Shown here in pieces: positions 46,628-58,810 of a DNA stretch of 64,000 nucleotides (position 1 is its first letter; every line of letters starts with the position of its first letter). Under the pieces are notes generated by a model. That model was not told the DNA's origin. It did not search any database and saw only the letters and a list, made by a program, of their open reading frames with translations. The translations under genes were made by a program, and so were the position numbers. The stretch lies in NCBI RefSeq assembly GCF_022539665.2, contig NC_081336.1:10826778-10890777 (forward strand), read 5' to 3'. This stretch comes from Daphnia carinata (lineage: Eukaryota > Arthropoda > Branchiopoda > Diplostraca > Daphniidae).

Positions 46628-47530
46628 CTAGAAACTTAAGGCCCGACAAAACAACAAGCCCGACTTTTACCTAAAACAATTAAAATCAATAAAACTAGAT
46701 AACTATACATCATTTACATTGTAAATTTAATAAGAATCACGAATATGAAATTTGTTTTTACGCAGACTTCATGGTTTTTGAGTTTTTACAATTCTAAAAG
46801 TAGGTAGGCTAGAAATATAAGGCCCGACTAGAAAATAAGCCCGACTTTTACCTAAAACAATTAAAATCAATAAAACTAGATAACTTTATATCATTTACAT
46901 TGTAAATTTAATAAGAATCACGAATATGAAATTTTTTTTTATGTAGACTTCATGGTTTTTGAGTTTTTTCAATTCTAAAAGTAGGTAGGCTAGAAATTTA
47001 AGGCCCGACTAGAAAATAAGCCCGACTTTTACCTAAAACAATTAAAATCAATAAAACTAGATAACTATACATCATTTAGGTTGTAAATTTAATAAGAATC
47101 ACGAATATGAAATTTGTTTTTACGTAGACTTCATGGTTTTTGAGTTTTTTCAATTCTAAAAGTAGGTAGGCTAGAAATATAAGGCCCGACAAGAAAATAA
47201 GCCCGACTTTTACCTAAAACAATTAAAATCAATAAAACTAGATAACTATACATCATTTACATTGTAAATTTAATAAGAATCACGAATATGAAATTGTTTT
47301 TACGTAGACTTCATGGTTTTTGAGTTTTTTCAATTCTAAAAGTAGGTAGGCTAGAAATTTAAGGCCCGACTAGAAAATAAGCCCGACTTTTACCTAAAAC
47401 AATTAAAATCAATAAAACTAGATAACTATACATCATTTAGGTTGTAAATTTAATAAGAATCACGAATATGAAATTTGTTTTTACGTAGACTTCATGGTTT
47501 TTGAGTTTTTTCAATTCTAAAAGTAGGTAC
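46628..47530. repeat. 180-bp tandem repeat, 5 copies
   Basis: Copies start at about 46628, 46808, 46989, 47170 and 47350, each with GGCTAGAAA, then AAGGCCCGAC, AAGCCCGACTTTTACC, CTAGATAACT and TTCATGGTTTTTGAG. Alternate copies share variants (CATTTACATTGTAAAT versus CATTTAGGTTGTAAAT), indicating a 360-bp two-copy expansion step. The second duplication copy is at 58811-59713. Confidence 0.95.
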
Positions 47531-48884
47531 AATAGACATTTTAGGCCCCGGTCCACAACTTTTACTTTAAACTAATAATGTCTCAATTTATTGATATAAA
47601 TGTATTTAAATATATATGTTTTACATTCAAAATTTAACAAGGATCACGAAAATGAAATTCGTTGTGCACCATGTTAAAACCATTACATAAATAACGGCTA
47701 GGCAACGCAGCTTCATTAGTAGTTCCCGCTAATTTTTTCTGCTATGCCCCACTTCAGACAAAGTCCCCCATTGAAGCAGTGCAGTCACATGTGTGTTCTC
47801 ATTCCATGGATGGACAATGAAAGATTGGAACAACACCATTTTAAGCTGGCATGTCATGTTCATACTCTTTTGGTATGAAGATATGATTTAATTGCGAATA
47901 CTTTTTCACGTAATTAAAAGTATTTGTGTAGGTATTCTTCATTTGGGCTTTAATCAACAATCATTTTTCATTTTTTAGGGTTTGTCATATATGTGTACGT
48001 GGCTTCAAGAATTTAGATCTAGCGGCTACTGGTGGTGTTGGCCCCATGAATCTTACTTTTTTTAAAGCTGGGTGAAGAAACGGTGAGTATTTGGTAATTG
48101 AAATTTCCTGAGACATTTGTAAATCAAATAATTCTTCGTTGAAGTGCAGTTAGTTTCGTGCAACAAGAAACAACAAATACTGCAAATAAGTGTCAATTTC
48201 GAACTGTGTAGAAAAAGGGGCAAAGTTGGTTTTGAGTGAAGACAAATCTTCAATACGCTATCGCCTGTATTGCTACCTCTGGCCGTCATTAGCAGTGGGT
48301 AACTTAATGTTGATTTTTTTTCAATTCTAAATGAAACGAGATTGTTTTTGTTTTTTTCGGATGGCAGGTTTGGTAGCAGAAAAGTTCATGAATTAATGGA
48401 GTGATTCTATGTCATGGCACTTTCAAATCACATGGAATCCATTACAAGTTTAAACGCAAGGTATCACCGTCAGTGACAGGTAACAATTGGCTTGTCAAAC
48501 AAGACTTTCTGCTATTTGAGGTCCGCCAAACGGTATAATCATCTATTGGTGCGATATTTAGATCGAAGTTATAGAATAGAATCTACTTCTATTCAATAAC
48601 TTGTTTTACTACTTATTTTATTTTATTTTACTGCTATCGCCAACATTTTACTGCTGCACAACATAAGTGTGCTTCCACAAGTATTAGGCGTTTTTCCTTT
48701 TGTTTTATTAAACCTTGATTTGGATGATTACTTTAAATTTGTTTTAAAACATTTAATCTGCGATGGATAAAGTTTCTCGTAATGCTCTTTGCGTCCACAA
48801 GAGGCGCCTTAAACCGTGGCTCATCGGGAAGTTTTTTTTTCAGGCACATTTCTAGATTGGCTTAACGCGTGCAGTCTGCACGCG
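47531..48884. other. No gene recognised
   Basis: AT-rich. There are some splice-like signals (for example TTTTTTAG at about 47978) but no recognisable protein motif. The second copy is at 59714-61067. Confidence 0.4.
48866..48884. repeat. Perfect 9-bp palindrome at a rearrangement junction
   Basis: CGCGTGCAG-T-CTGCACGCG. To its left is GATTGGCTTAA, found in block a at about 42912, about 500 bases after the segment that adjoins the palindrome here on its right (AAATTTTAGAGAATATCAC, block a about 42395). The palindrome therefore sits exactly where two normally separate pieces are joined in changed order. The second copy is at 61049-61067. Confidence 0.8.
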
Positions 48885-49550
48885 CCAAAAATTTTAGAGA
48901 ATATCACAAGTTGTGAACAAGAGATCCTGGTCCCTTGGCCCTCGTTCTCTCACCTCCATGCCAGATGGCCATTAAGAAGGATCATAAATGTATGGTAATA
49001 TTATATTTCCACTATTACATTATTCTTTGCCATAATTTTTATCTCATACCATGAACGCAAGAAGAGTTTATCTGCTTGCTATCATTGAAGGTAACTCGTG
49101 TTCTTAAAAGTAAGCACGACAGGCACAGAGCGACAATGGCAACCTTCCTGCTTTTTTATAAAAGGTATCAACTCAAACGGCTTAACCACGCAGTCAGGCT
49201 TTGTACTTTTTTCAAAATGAGAATTAATGAAATGAACAAAGCTTGTCATTTCAATCATTGCAGGATTGAGGAGACAAACATTGGGGTTCCAGCGGTTTCC
49301 TTAGGTAGGCAAGTCGTTTAACAATGCTTGGTGTTACAACTGTTTTTTAATCGATTTTAACTTGTGTTTGTTTTGTTGGACCCCACAGTCCATGGAAGAA
49401 ACTAATAGGACGGGAAATTCCATCTTCATCACTAACAAAAGAAAAGGCATATTTTTAATTGGCTTAATTGATCTACTTTTCTGTCCGGGTTCACAAGGTA
49501 TGTGTTTTCTTGTATTCATAGAGTGATTACTTTAATATGGTTTTACACCT
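48885..49550 (+). pseudogene. Repeated vasa-linked block (c), upstream segments
   Basis: The third occurrence of the unidentified segments seen in block a: AGAATATCACAAGTTGTGAA with CTCCATGCCAGATGGCC at 48893-48995; a segment around 49262-49320 (GGATTGAGGAGACAAACATT); and GGACCCCACAGTCCATGGAA at 49379-49500, ending at a GTATGT donor-like word. Order and spacing match block a. The vasa exons follow directly. The parent of these segments is unknown. The second copy is at 61068-61733. Confidence 0.5.
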
Positions 49551-50253
49551 AGTGTCATGTAGCTGGCCACACCTCGAAAGGCTGCACGAATCTATTCAGT
49601 GAATTGACATGAAGTTGGAAAGCAGCACGAGCAATACATTCTGCTATGAAAAGGAACTGTTTAAGGGCATCGTCTTTGGAGAACGCTTTAACACTTTTGA
49701 TAGATTCATCCTTCAGGTAAGCCATTTCTCAAAACTGTTTTTTATGATTTGAAAATATATATTGGGTCTGCTTTAGGTTACAGGTAAAGATGTACCTCAA
49801 TACAAAACACCCTTCGAAGAAGCTGGCCTGCTTTAAATACTACTTCAAAACATTAAATATTCTGGCTACAGAAAACCAACACGTTTTCAGAAAGCTTCAG
49901 TTGCAGGTATTCTTGCCAATATTTTTGCTTGTGCTGTGATATTTGTTGATTAAGGCATCTAACATTTTATCATGCAGGTGGCGTACTTGGAACGGTTTTG
50001 AACATTGTTAGAACAAAGTGTTGCAGATGCGTCTCATGCCCTGGAGCAAAAGCCAGTAGTTGTAACACCCACTCGTGAACTGGCCATTCTAATTCACCGC
50101 GCGGCGTGTAAATTCTCCTACAGTTCGGTTTTCAAGTCTGTGATAATATGTGGAGGAATTGTCACGAGCTATCATTATAGATCAGGAACAGTAATGTATG
50201 CCAAACAACTTAAGCTACGCGCTTTAAGTTCCCGAGATGGCATTCCTTACTAA
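49551..50253 (+). pseudogene. vas: Vasa-type helicase fragment (N-terminal RecA part), tandem unit copy 1
   Basis: Exon-like pieces at about 49551-49715 (linker, ending LQ before a GTAAGC donor), about 49778-49910, and 49978-50253. They read VTGKDVPQYKTPFEEAGL followed by a stop, a changed Q motif (PTRFQKASVAGILAN in place of PTPIQKASV), then VVTPTRELAILIHRAACKFS with an intact motif Ia, and VIICGGIVTSYH. Motif I (GSGKT), present at 8390-8414, is deleted here: sequence passes from the Q-motif exon into the next intron. It is a different pseudogene from the one at 7990-8915, since each keeps motifs the other has lost. Confidence 0.8.
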
Positions 50254-50480
50254 ATCGCCAATATGTTCCGGTATCTGACAGTTTTGGACCGCCAGATTGC
50301 TCTAATAAGTTGGCATCTACTAAATATGTTTGCGCTATCAAATACCGGGGCGTAATGGCGGTTTCGTATTGAACAGCGGCTATAGAACTTGACATGCAGA
50401 GATCAAGTTCTGTGCAAATCGTTTGCAGTTTGAACAGGAGCGCCAATAAGTGAGATTCAGCTGTGGAAATATTAGGTAAT

Positions 50481-50705
50481 GGTACGACAAATAGTGACAT
50501 CTAGCGGTGGAAATTTAAGGTATATGGTACGCCAAATAGTGCCATCTGGCGGTGGAAAAGTAAGGTAAATGGAACGCCAAACGGTGCCATCTAGCGATGA
50601 AAAAGTGATTCGAATGGTACGACCTGTAGTTCCATCTTGCGGTGGAAAAGTGAGGCGAATGGTACGCCGTATAGTGGCATCTCGCGGTAAAAAAGTGAGG
50701 TGAAT
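50481..50705. repeat. 45-bp minisatellite, 5 copies
   Basis: Five consecutive 45-bp units, each beginning GGTACG or GGAACG and containing GTGCCATCT-x-GCGGTGG-like sequence, for example CCATCTGGCGGTGGAAAAG. Units are 70-90 percent alike by eye, so the array is old. The second duplication copy is at 62664-62888. The period is a multiple of three, but stop codons occur in most units. Confidence 0.93.
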
Positions 50706-51165
50706 GGTACGCTATCTAGGGGTCGGTAACACAGCTTGTAATAATTTAGTCACATGATATTGTGACAGGAAAACAAAACAAGAATTTTAAATCACGGTAT
50801 AAAGCTTTTTTTGTCACGGTCTGCAAGGAAATGACTCGGAAATGGAAATTATGTCACTGTCTATGTTCAACAACCATTTGTGTAGCACCAGTAGGTAGGG
50901 AAAATTTAATTTGCATTTCGTAATTGTTTTGCCAGGGTTATGCTGAGTGAACTTGCAGTTTTGGTAAAGTTATTCAAGATAATTGCAAATAGTAGTCCCA
51001 GAATCAGAAGAATTTTGTCTGACATCTTTACTACGTGAACTTTAAAAGGCCTTGATATATCAAAGGGCGCCCAATGGAGAAATTGTGCTTCTTCAACGAT
51101 CAAGTAGTTGACATTTACAACTAAATAGTTAATGTTTAAATTTGATTGTATTTTCATTTATTCAG
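50706..51165. other. No gene recognised
   Basis: AT-rich, and no domain seen. A minus-strand frame at 50906-51157 contains one hydrophobic stretch but lacks any other support. The second copy is at 62889-63348. Confidence 0.4.
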
Positions 51166-52207
51166 ACTCATCGATTCCAACAGCCTGTTTGCAAACTTTC
51201 AGCCAATGCGTTGCAAGGAATGTATTTCTAATCCAGTCTTCGACACACTCAATGCCAAGGTACACAGTTGTTTCTACGCTGAGACGCTTTATCTGACAGT
51301 GATATGGTCAATTTTTTTTTTACTGGTCGCCACCTCAATTTTTAAATGTTTGATGTAAGTACCAGTGTAGATGTATTCTTGTTAGAAATAATCATGTCCT
51401 AAATGTCCTATTCTTTAGTGAAAATGGTATTGTACGAAACTTATCTATTATTCTTTATTTATTCGGATTTAGCTACCACCTTTCGATACTTAAAAGCGAG
51501 GACCGAATGGCACCTACACTTGGACTGGATCGGACCGTTATTTGGTCGAATGGCTAGCAGCAAAAATTAAACTTTACGTAGGTTGGAATTAATTTGTCTG
51601 CTTATTTGTTGTTTGTTATTTTTAAAAACTACCCTCTTTATTCCACAGGTATTCGTTCGTGCTAATTAATCAAACTATTGCCAATATGTACGGGACGCAT
51701 GAGGGTATGTTGTATCAACTCATAAATGATGAGTTAGCGGAAAAATGGGTTATGCATTGAATTTCAGCAGATAACTTATGTGCATCATGTTTTTTTTTAT
51801 TTTTAAATTCTGTAAGGGTATCGATGGCGTGGCGAACTCTTTCTACTTAACGATGGATCGTGTAGCAATGATGGACTATACTTTCCTGACATGTGGGGAT
51901 GGATTTAGCCTTGTTGTGCCACATATCAAGGAATGTGAAGAACACTTTGAGTCCGTCTACCATTGATTCACAATCAAACAGCCAACCCAAAGAAGTAAGC
52001 AATATTGCGCAGCAAAGAAGTCTTTTTACTTCATTTGGATTTCATATGATCTACGTGATGAACATCATGACGAATCAAGGTGATAATCAAGTTTTTTTTG
52101 CCCTTAAGAAATTATGGTTTAATTCTAGGCATTGGTACTGGACTTGGATTCTTGACGTTTTTGGTTGAACAGATTTATTCAAACTACAAGAAGCACAGAC
52201 ATAGTTA
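51166..52207 (+). pseudogene. Putative ionotropic receptor / iGluR-like gene fragments
   Basis: Several exon-like pieces lie on the plus strand. 51166-51355 encodes a Cys-containing segment and one hydrophobic helix (TLYLTVIWSIFFLLVATSIF), then a GTAAGT donor. 51815-51965 encodes NSFYLTMDRVAMMDYTFLTC followed by GDGFSLVVPH. That resembles the ligand-binding S1 segment of ionotropic receptors, where the family wording is of the type SFxITxxRxxxxDFTxPxxxxGFSxxVP. About 52127-52207 encodes GIGTGLGFLTFLVEQIY and a basic end with a stop, like the last membrane helix (M4) of that family. Pieces between have stops, and the pore region is not seen. Such receptors are ligand-gated cation channels of chemosensory neurons. 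The assignment rests on weak motifs and is tentative. The second copy is at 63349-64000, cut by the window end. Confidence 0.42.
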
Positions 52208-55200
52208 GTTGGCGTTAATTTAAAAAAACAAAAACAATACTTCAGTTTTATGGTAAGCTTGATTAGTGGATAATCCATTAGTAACTTTTTTTACATTTTG
52301 AAAGTAAGCTTGAATATAGGAGAGAATTAGCGTTTGATAGTAGTGAAGCTTATTTTCGTTTCTTGAAAATTTCGCTATCTGCTGCAAAATGAATATATAG
52401 AAATGTGTTGTTTTCCTTTCTTTTCCAGCATCTGTGTTGAATTCCCCCATCTGTTGCCATCAACAATAATAAACGTATAGTCAATCTTAACTAATAGTTT
52501 AACAACTATTTTCGTGACTTTTTTTATTCAATACTAAGTTATTAACGGGTTTATTCCTGTTAAACATATTAAGTTTTTATCAAATTATTTAAGTGTTTCA
52601 AGTGCTAACTTTAAGAGCGGAAAATGCCCTAAAACATATCCCCAACATTTTTACGTTAAATTGTATGTTAGCACCAAATAATAGTATTTAACAGTATTAA
52701 GAGTCAAATAAAATAAGAGTAACAACTTTGTATCAGGAATTTCTTCTGCTGACGGTCCCCCAAACACTATAGCCACCTATTGGTACGATATTCAGTTTTC
52801 TTTATTGGGTTTCAGCGATCGTAAGGGCTGTAGCAACTATCACTTTTAATCATTCAAATGCCATAAGGTTCACGTGTAAAAGATATTAATTTTCGTAATC
52901 CTTGCTTAATTTAGTTTAAAATACATTATTTCGATTCGAAATGGAACGCTGATCACGAATATCGGCTTTGTTTTGACATTTAACTTAACAAAATGGAGAA
53001 AAACGAAGAAAAGGACCGTGGGAAAATTGCCTCCAAAACCGTCAAAAATTGACCATCGTGGGAATTGCTTGAAAATGACAGAATATACTCAAAATTTAAT
53101 GAAGATTCCGAGAAAATTGCTATTTTTTTCATAACATCAACCGTTTTGGAAATACACCGAATTTAAAAACTACTGGCGCGCCAGTACGCTACAGCGCTAG
53201 CGTGAAACATCAAACTTATCAATCCTATGTATTTCCATATGTTATTTTCACTAGTCACACTTGTTGCGGTGTTTTATATAAGAAGAAACAATACATTCCC
53301 CATGGTGTCGGGCTTATATATTTTGTCGGGCTTATTTTCAAGCCTTAACTTCTTGAACATCGGGAGCCGTTGAGTGAAACATAACTTGATACCTTACCAG
53401 TAGATGGCTATACTGTTTGATGGGTCGTCTGTCAGTATAAATTCATTGTTCATCGTGTTGGCGCGTCAACAGTAGGTTGAGAAAGCTTATTTTGTCTAGC
53501 TTATTTGTCGGGCTTATTTTTAAGCCTAACTTCTTGAATACCGAGAGCTTTTGAGTGAAGTCAAACTTGATTCCTTACCAATAAATGGCTACACTGTTTG
53601 GTGGGTAGTCTGCGGTATAAATTCAAGGTTTACCAAATCTAGCTTCCAGCATTTTTGTTATGCTGGCATGTAATCTAAGTTTTGTAATTTTAGGTGATGG
53701 CATTCGTGTTACGCTTAAGTCAAGATCTACTCTACTATGGGATAAATTTTTCGTAGAATCTACTAGAGCTATGTGTTGCAGTGTCATGCTGATGGTAAAA
53801 AGTGTATTCAATTTTAAATAACTTTTCAATTTCTTTCTGTGTATTTGCAGTGACGTGACACTACTGGTGGCTGGGGTTAACTAGGGACACATCTTTTCCA
53901 TTTTCCCATCCAATCTGCGAAACAACTTTGATTGTTTGTTATAACTACACCAACATTCCCTTCGTAACCCAACAATACAAAACTAACCATTGTAAACCCG
54001 AAAGACAACCAGCCATCTCTCTGTTTTCATTTGGTTTTTGCTTAGTATCTTCCTGTGCGAGAGAAAATTAAAAAGTTATGTTTTAATTTAAGACACAAAG
54101 GAAATTTGATTTATAACAAGTTGTTGACCGCCTCTACGCTCACAACAATTAGTGATAATTAGTCTGTTGGGAATCACTAAAATTTCAACAATAAAAATAT
54201 AAAAAAAAAAAAGAAAAACCGCGGTTTGCCCCGATCAAAGACGATCGGGGCCGAGCCCTAGTCTCGAGTTGAATTCACCGACCATTTTGAAATGTGTTGC
54301 AACGCTGCTTGAGTTTTGATAACCGGCATCAGTCGCCATTTTCTAGTTCTGTGTCGTGTGTGAGATTGGTGGCGTGCATCTGACGCGCGAAATATTGGAC
54401 ACATGAGGCAGCAATGGTAAAGTAATACTTAAGTGAATGTCTCTTTAATTTTAATTTAATGTGAGAATAACTAATATTTGAAACTCCTTTTCAAATGACT
54501 AAATGAATGGTACGTTATTAAGAAGAATCTTTAAGAAGTAATTCTTTTTATGCAGAGTCCTTGTATTTTTTCTTCTAAATTTTAAAGAATATCACAGGTT
54601 GTGAACAAGAATTCGTGGTGCCTTGGCCCTCGTTCTCTCATCTCCATGCCAGATGGCCTTTAAGAAGGATCATAAATGTATGGTAATATTATTTTTCCAC
54701 ATTCCACTATTACATAATTCTTTGCTATTATTTTTATCCCATACTATGAACGCAAGAAGAGTTTGTCTGTTTGCTATCTTGGACGGCAACTCGTGTCCTT
54801 AAAAGTAATCACGATAGGCACATTGCGATACAGGATTGTGGAGACAAACATTGTGGTTCCAGCTATTATCCTTAGGTAGTCGAGACGTTTAATAATGCTT
54901 GGCGTTACAACTGTTTTTAAAATTATTGTTAATTGAAATTTTTTCATTCAAGACATTTGCAGCTTCTGAGCACTGAGAAAAGATTGTTGCTGATGTAGAG
55001 TTTTTTATCGTTGGACCCCACAGTCCAAGACAGAAATAAATAGGACAAAAACTTCCATCTGCATTACTAACAAAAGAAAAGGCACATTTTTAGATTGGCT
55101 TAATTGATCTACTTTTTTTCTGTCTGGGGTCACAAGGTAAGTGTTTTCTTGTATTTGTAGTGTGATTACTTTAATATGGTTTTACCCGTAGTGTCATGAA

Positions 55201-56084
55201 GCTGGCCACACCTCGAAAGGCTGCCTGAATCTATTCAGTGAATTGACAGAAAGTTGGAAAGCAGCATCAGCAATACATTCCGGAAGCTGTGACATGCATT
55301 GAAAAGGAACTGTTTAAGGGCATGGTCTTTGGCTATCTTTATATTCATTGATTAAGTCATCTAAAATTTAACATTTTATCATGCAGGCGGCGGAGTGAAT
55401 GTTTCCCCAAGAAAACATTGTTAACATTCACCACCACCAGAAACTTTAATTTGAGAATACCTAATATTTGAAACTCCTTTTCAAATTACTAAATGAATGG
55501 TACGTTATTAAGAAGGAACTATAAGAAGTAATTCTTTCCGTGCAGAGTCCTTGTATTTTTTCTTCTAAATTTTAGAGAATATCACAAGTTGTGAACAAGA
55601 CATTGTGGTGCCTTGGTCCTCGTTCTCTTATCTCCATGCCAGATGGCCATTAAGAAAGATCATAAATGTATGGTAATATTATTTTTCTACATTCCATTAT
55701 TACATTATTATTTGCCATTAGTTTCATCTTATACCATGAACGCAAGAAAAGTTTATCTGCTTGCTATCATTGACGGTAACTTGTGTACTTAAAATTAAGC
55801 ATGACAGGCACGTTACGATAAAAGCAACCTTCCCCTTAGTGTCATGAAGCTGGCCACACCTCGAAAGGCTGCCCGAATCTATTCAATGAATTGAAGGAAG
55901 ATGGAAAGCCAAGTGAGTAATACATTCAGGAAGTTGTGACATGCGATTAAAAGGAACTGTTTAAGGGCATCGTCTGTGGGGAACGACTTCAGTTGCAGTT
56001 ATTCCTAATACTTAATTAGTTAAGGTAATACTTTATGGGTTCTTCGTTCGTTTATTACGCATTTCATGTTTGTACTGTTCTTAG

Positions 56085-56430
56085 ATATTGCCGGCGTCAA
56101 CTATGTCGTAAATTATGACTTACCAACTTATATTGAAGAATGAAGAGTATGATCATCGTGTTGGTCGAACGAGCGGCGTGGGAAATGTCGATGACGAAGA
56201 AAGAGATGGACCTAACGCTGGAGAGTGTGTTTGTTTACTAAGGTAAAAACCTACTCCAGTGGGTTATTTAATTATATTTCTCTGCCCTTGTGTTCGTAAT
56301 TAATAATCCTTTTTTTTTTTAGCCCAAGGCCGATGTACCGTCATTCATGCAAGCGATGGTCCCAGGCCTGAGTTACGACTTTAGCGCCCCTTCGACTCAA
56401 GGGGGTTTCGCTAGTCGAGATAGGCGCTGA
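56085..56430 (+). pseudogene. vas: Vasa C-terminal fragment, second duplication copy
   Basis: Near-identical copy of 43903-44248 with the same exon borders, the same internal frame break and the same stop. The defect therefore predates the tandem duplication. The preceding blocks a and b are also present at 54572-56017. Confidence 0.78.
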
Positions 56431-58810
56431 GTAAGTTAAGACCTAAATAGTTTTTATTACTTGTTGATCTAATTTAATCTATTAGCAGTTCGGCGATAAA
56501 CTGGATTTGCTGCCTTGCCCACTGAAGTTGAAGAGAGTTGGGGTTAACTCAATGTAATTAACCAAAATTCGTATCCAAGAACATCTTGGAATTTGAAATG
56601 TCTGTTTGAAAATTTGATTACGTGGTTATTTTGCTAACCCATTTACCTGAATAGAGGAAAAATTCATTTTGTGTAAGGAAACAGTTAATGGGAATATTTT
56701 AAATTATTCTTCTCCATTTTTAGTGTGCTTATTTTTTAAATTTAACGTATAACTACATAGCTATCAAAATCTATAACTATCTATGTAAGAACAGTTATGG
56801 CGTATCGGTAGCGTGCTGTCCTACAGTGCGAAAGGTCTGTGGTTCGAATCCCAGCATGGTTACTATTGCTTGGCGCCCAGAAAAATCTGGAACGCTGGCG
56901 TGGTCGTCCCAGAAAAAATTCTGGGATGCTACCGACCATCCGATCGTCGAGGAAAAAGAATTTTTCCTTTTTTTGCCATTTTTCGTTATTTCGACAAATA
57001 AACGTGTTCTAAAAAGAAAAATACATGCCTGGCTTATCTGAGTATTGAACCCTAGACCTTCGGCTTCTGAAGCCAATGCTCTACCACTGAGCTATTTCAC
57101 ATATTTAAATACTACTATTACTAATAGTGAATTTAGGAATACGGTTTGAACTTGGAAAAAAAAAACAAGCCTCCTTTTTGTTTCCTGACCATTCACTGGC
57201 TCAAAATATCGAAGCCAAGACCTAGGCCACTTGCCTTTCCGAATTCCAATACCTAAGATACCCGATTACCCATTTTTTCTCGGACGGAGGTTTTTCTATC
57301 AAACCATCAGTTGTACCCAGGTGTTCTTTTCACAGAACCGACTTCGTTTTTTTTTTCCTTTTTCGTTTTTCCGACCTGCAAGTTGATCGTGGTGGCAATG
57401 ACGCATTTAGCATTGAAAAATAAACAATTGCCGCAGCACAAAATAGAGTTCAGACAACGTTGTGTATTTGTGAAACACAGACAAAGAAAATAGGAATTTT
57501 TGAATTTTTTACCAAAAGAACAAAAACAAACATGGAAAAATCCGCCATTTTTATCTAAATCGAAAAGCGTACATCACAACATACACAGCCACGTTGCACG
57601 ACAACAGAACTATAAAACTTGTTTTTTTTCTTTGTTTTGTTTTTGCTTTTGTTTTTGGTTGTTTTGTTTTTTTCTTTTCCCCACAGAAAATGAAAGAAAA
57701 ATGAGAAATTCTTCTTACCACTGCTGATGTTGCTGATACCACCAAGATTCGTAGCTGATGTCTCTGCTCTTCCGACGACGATCTTCGACGCGTTGATCCA
57801 GCTGGAGGACGTGAAATTAATTGACAAGGAAAACGTGAAACTGGAATACGGATTGGAGGGAATTGAGGAATACGTGTTGGACTTCGAAAAAAAAATACAA
57901 CGATACCATGAAAAACAGGCGATGACGAGGCGACCACGAGGCGATGGTGGCGCGACGGGCGAAGAGAAGACGGGGCGATGGGCAAGGCGAAGACGGGGCG
58001 ACGGGCGAGACGAAGACGGGATTGACGGGCAAAGCGTAGTCGTGTTTTGACTTGTCTTGTTGTCACCATAGGTCTCAACACTTAATCCCAACAATACATA
58101 ACCAGACTTGTGTGGCCGTTCAAACAGAATGTGGTCCCTTGGAAGGAATACTTTGTCGTTAGATAAGATATAAACAAACATTGCAACTCAAAACTAAAAT
58201 AAAATAGTGTAATGTAATCGATAATTTGTTTTTGAAATGTTTGTCTTTTATATTAATCTCGAAGTTTGAAGTGGTATCATCATTGTTGGTACATTTGGAT
58301 GGTAGACTACTTAGGATACCAGAAGGATCCTGTGGAATTCAACTGTGAATCAAACCACTCACATTCGAATTGAGTGACTATCAACATACCGTTCTAGTAT
58401 GGCTTACCTATATCCTTCCATCAACATCTGAAAGACTCTTTTTCACTCGTCCTCACGTAAAGTGTGATAGGTGGAAGTGATGCACAAAGTGTGCGTTTTA
58501 GTTTGTTTGTTTTTTATTTTGTGGTGGTTGTTACCATTTCGACGTGCGAAACTGAATCCATTCGCATTCTTGATGTTAAATCCGTCGTTTCGGTGATCTA
58601 AATATTAGTGCCGGGCAGGGTCATCACTGTGAAACAAATTGCAGTTGTGGTAAGTTTACTGTTAATGTCATATACTTGCTAGTTTCAATTTTGAGTCTCA
58701 AATTTAACTTACCACATACTGCTTGCCCCGTTGGCCTCCAGCAGAAATAGGATTCATAAAATTCAATTTCTACCATTCTATTCATCATCCATCATTCCAT
58801 TCATTTCACG

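Larger units (their letters stand above)
40098..52278. repeat. First copy of a tandem duplication, unit about 12.18 kb
   Basis: The sequence starting TAGTAACTTTTTTTACATTT at 40098 restarts at 52279 and stays collinear, with an offset that drifts only between 12180 and 12183. Single-base differences are rare apart from the patch at 44673-44718. The left end of the copy coincides with the gap, so the true unit boundary and the number of copies are unknown. Contents: repeats near 41.1 kb, vasa fragments at 43.0, 43.7, 43.9-44.2 and 49.6-50.2 kb, tRNA-like elements at 44.6-44.9 kb, a 180-bp tandem repeat, a 45-bp minisatellite and a receptor-like pseudogene. Confidence 0.97.
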
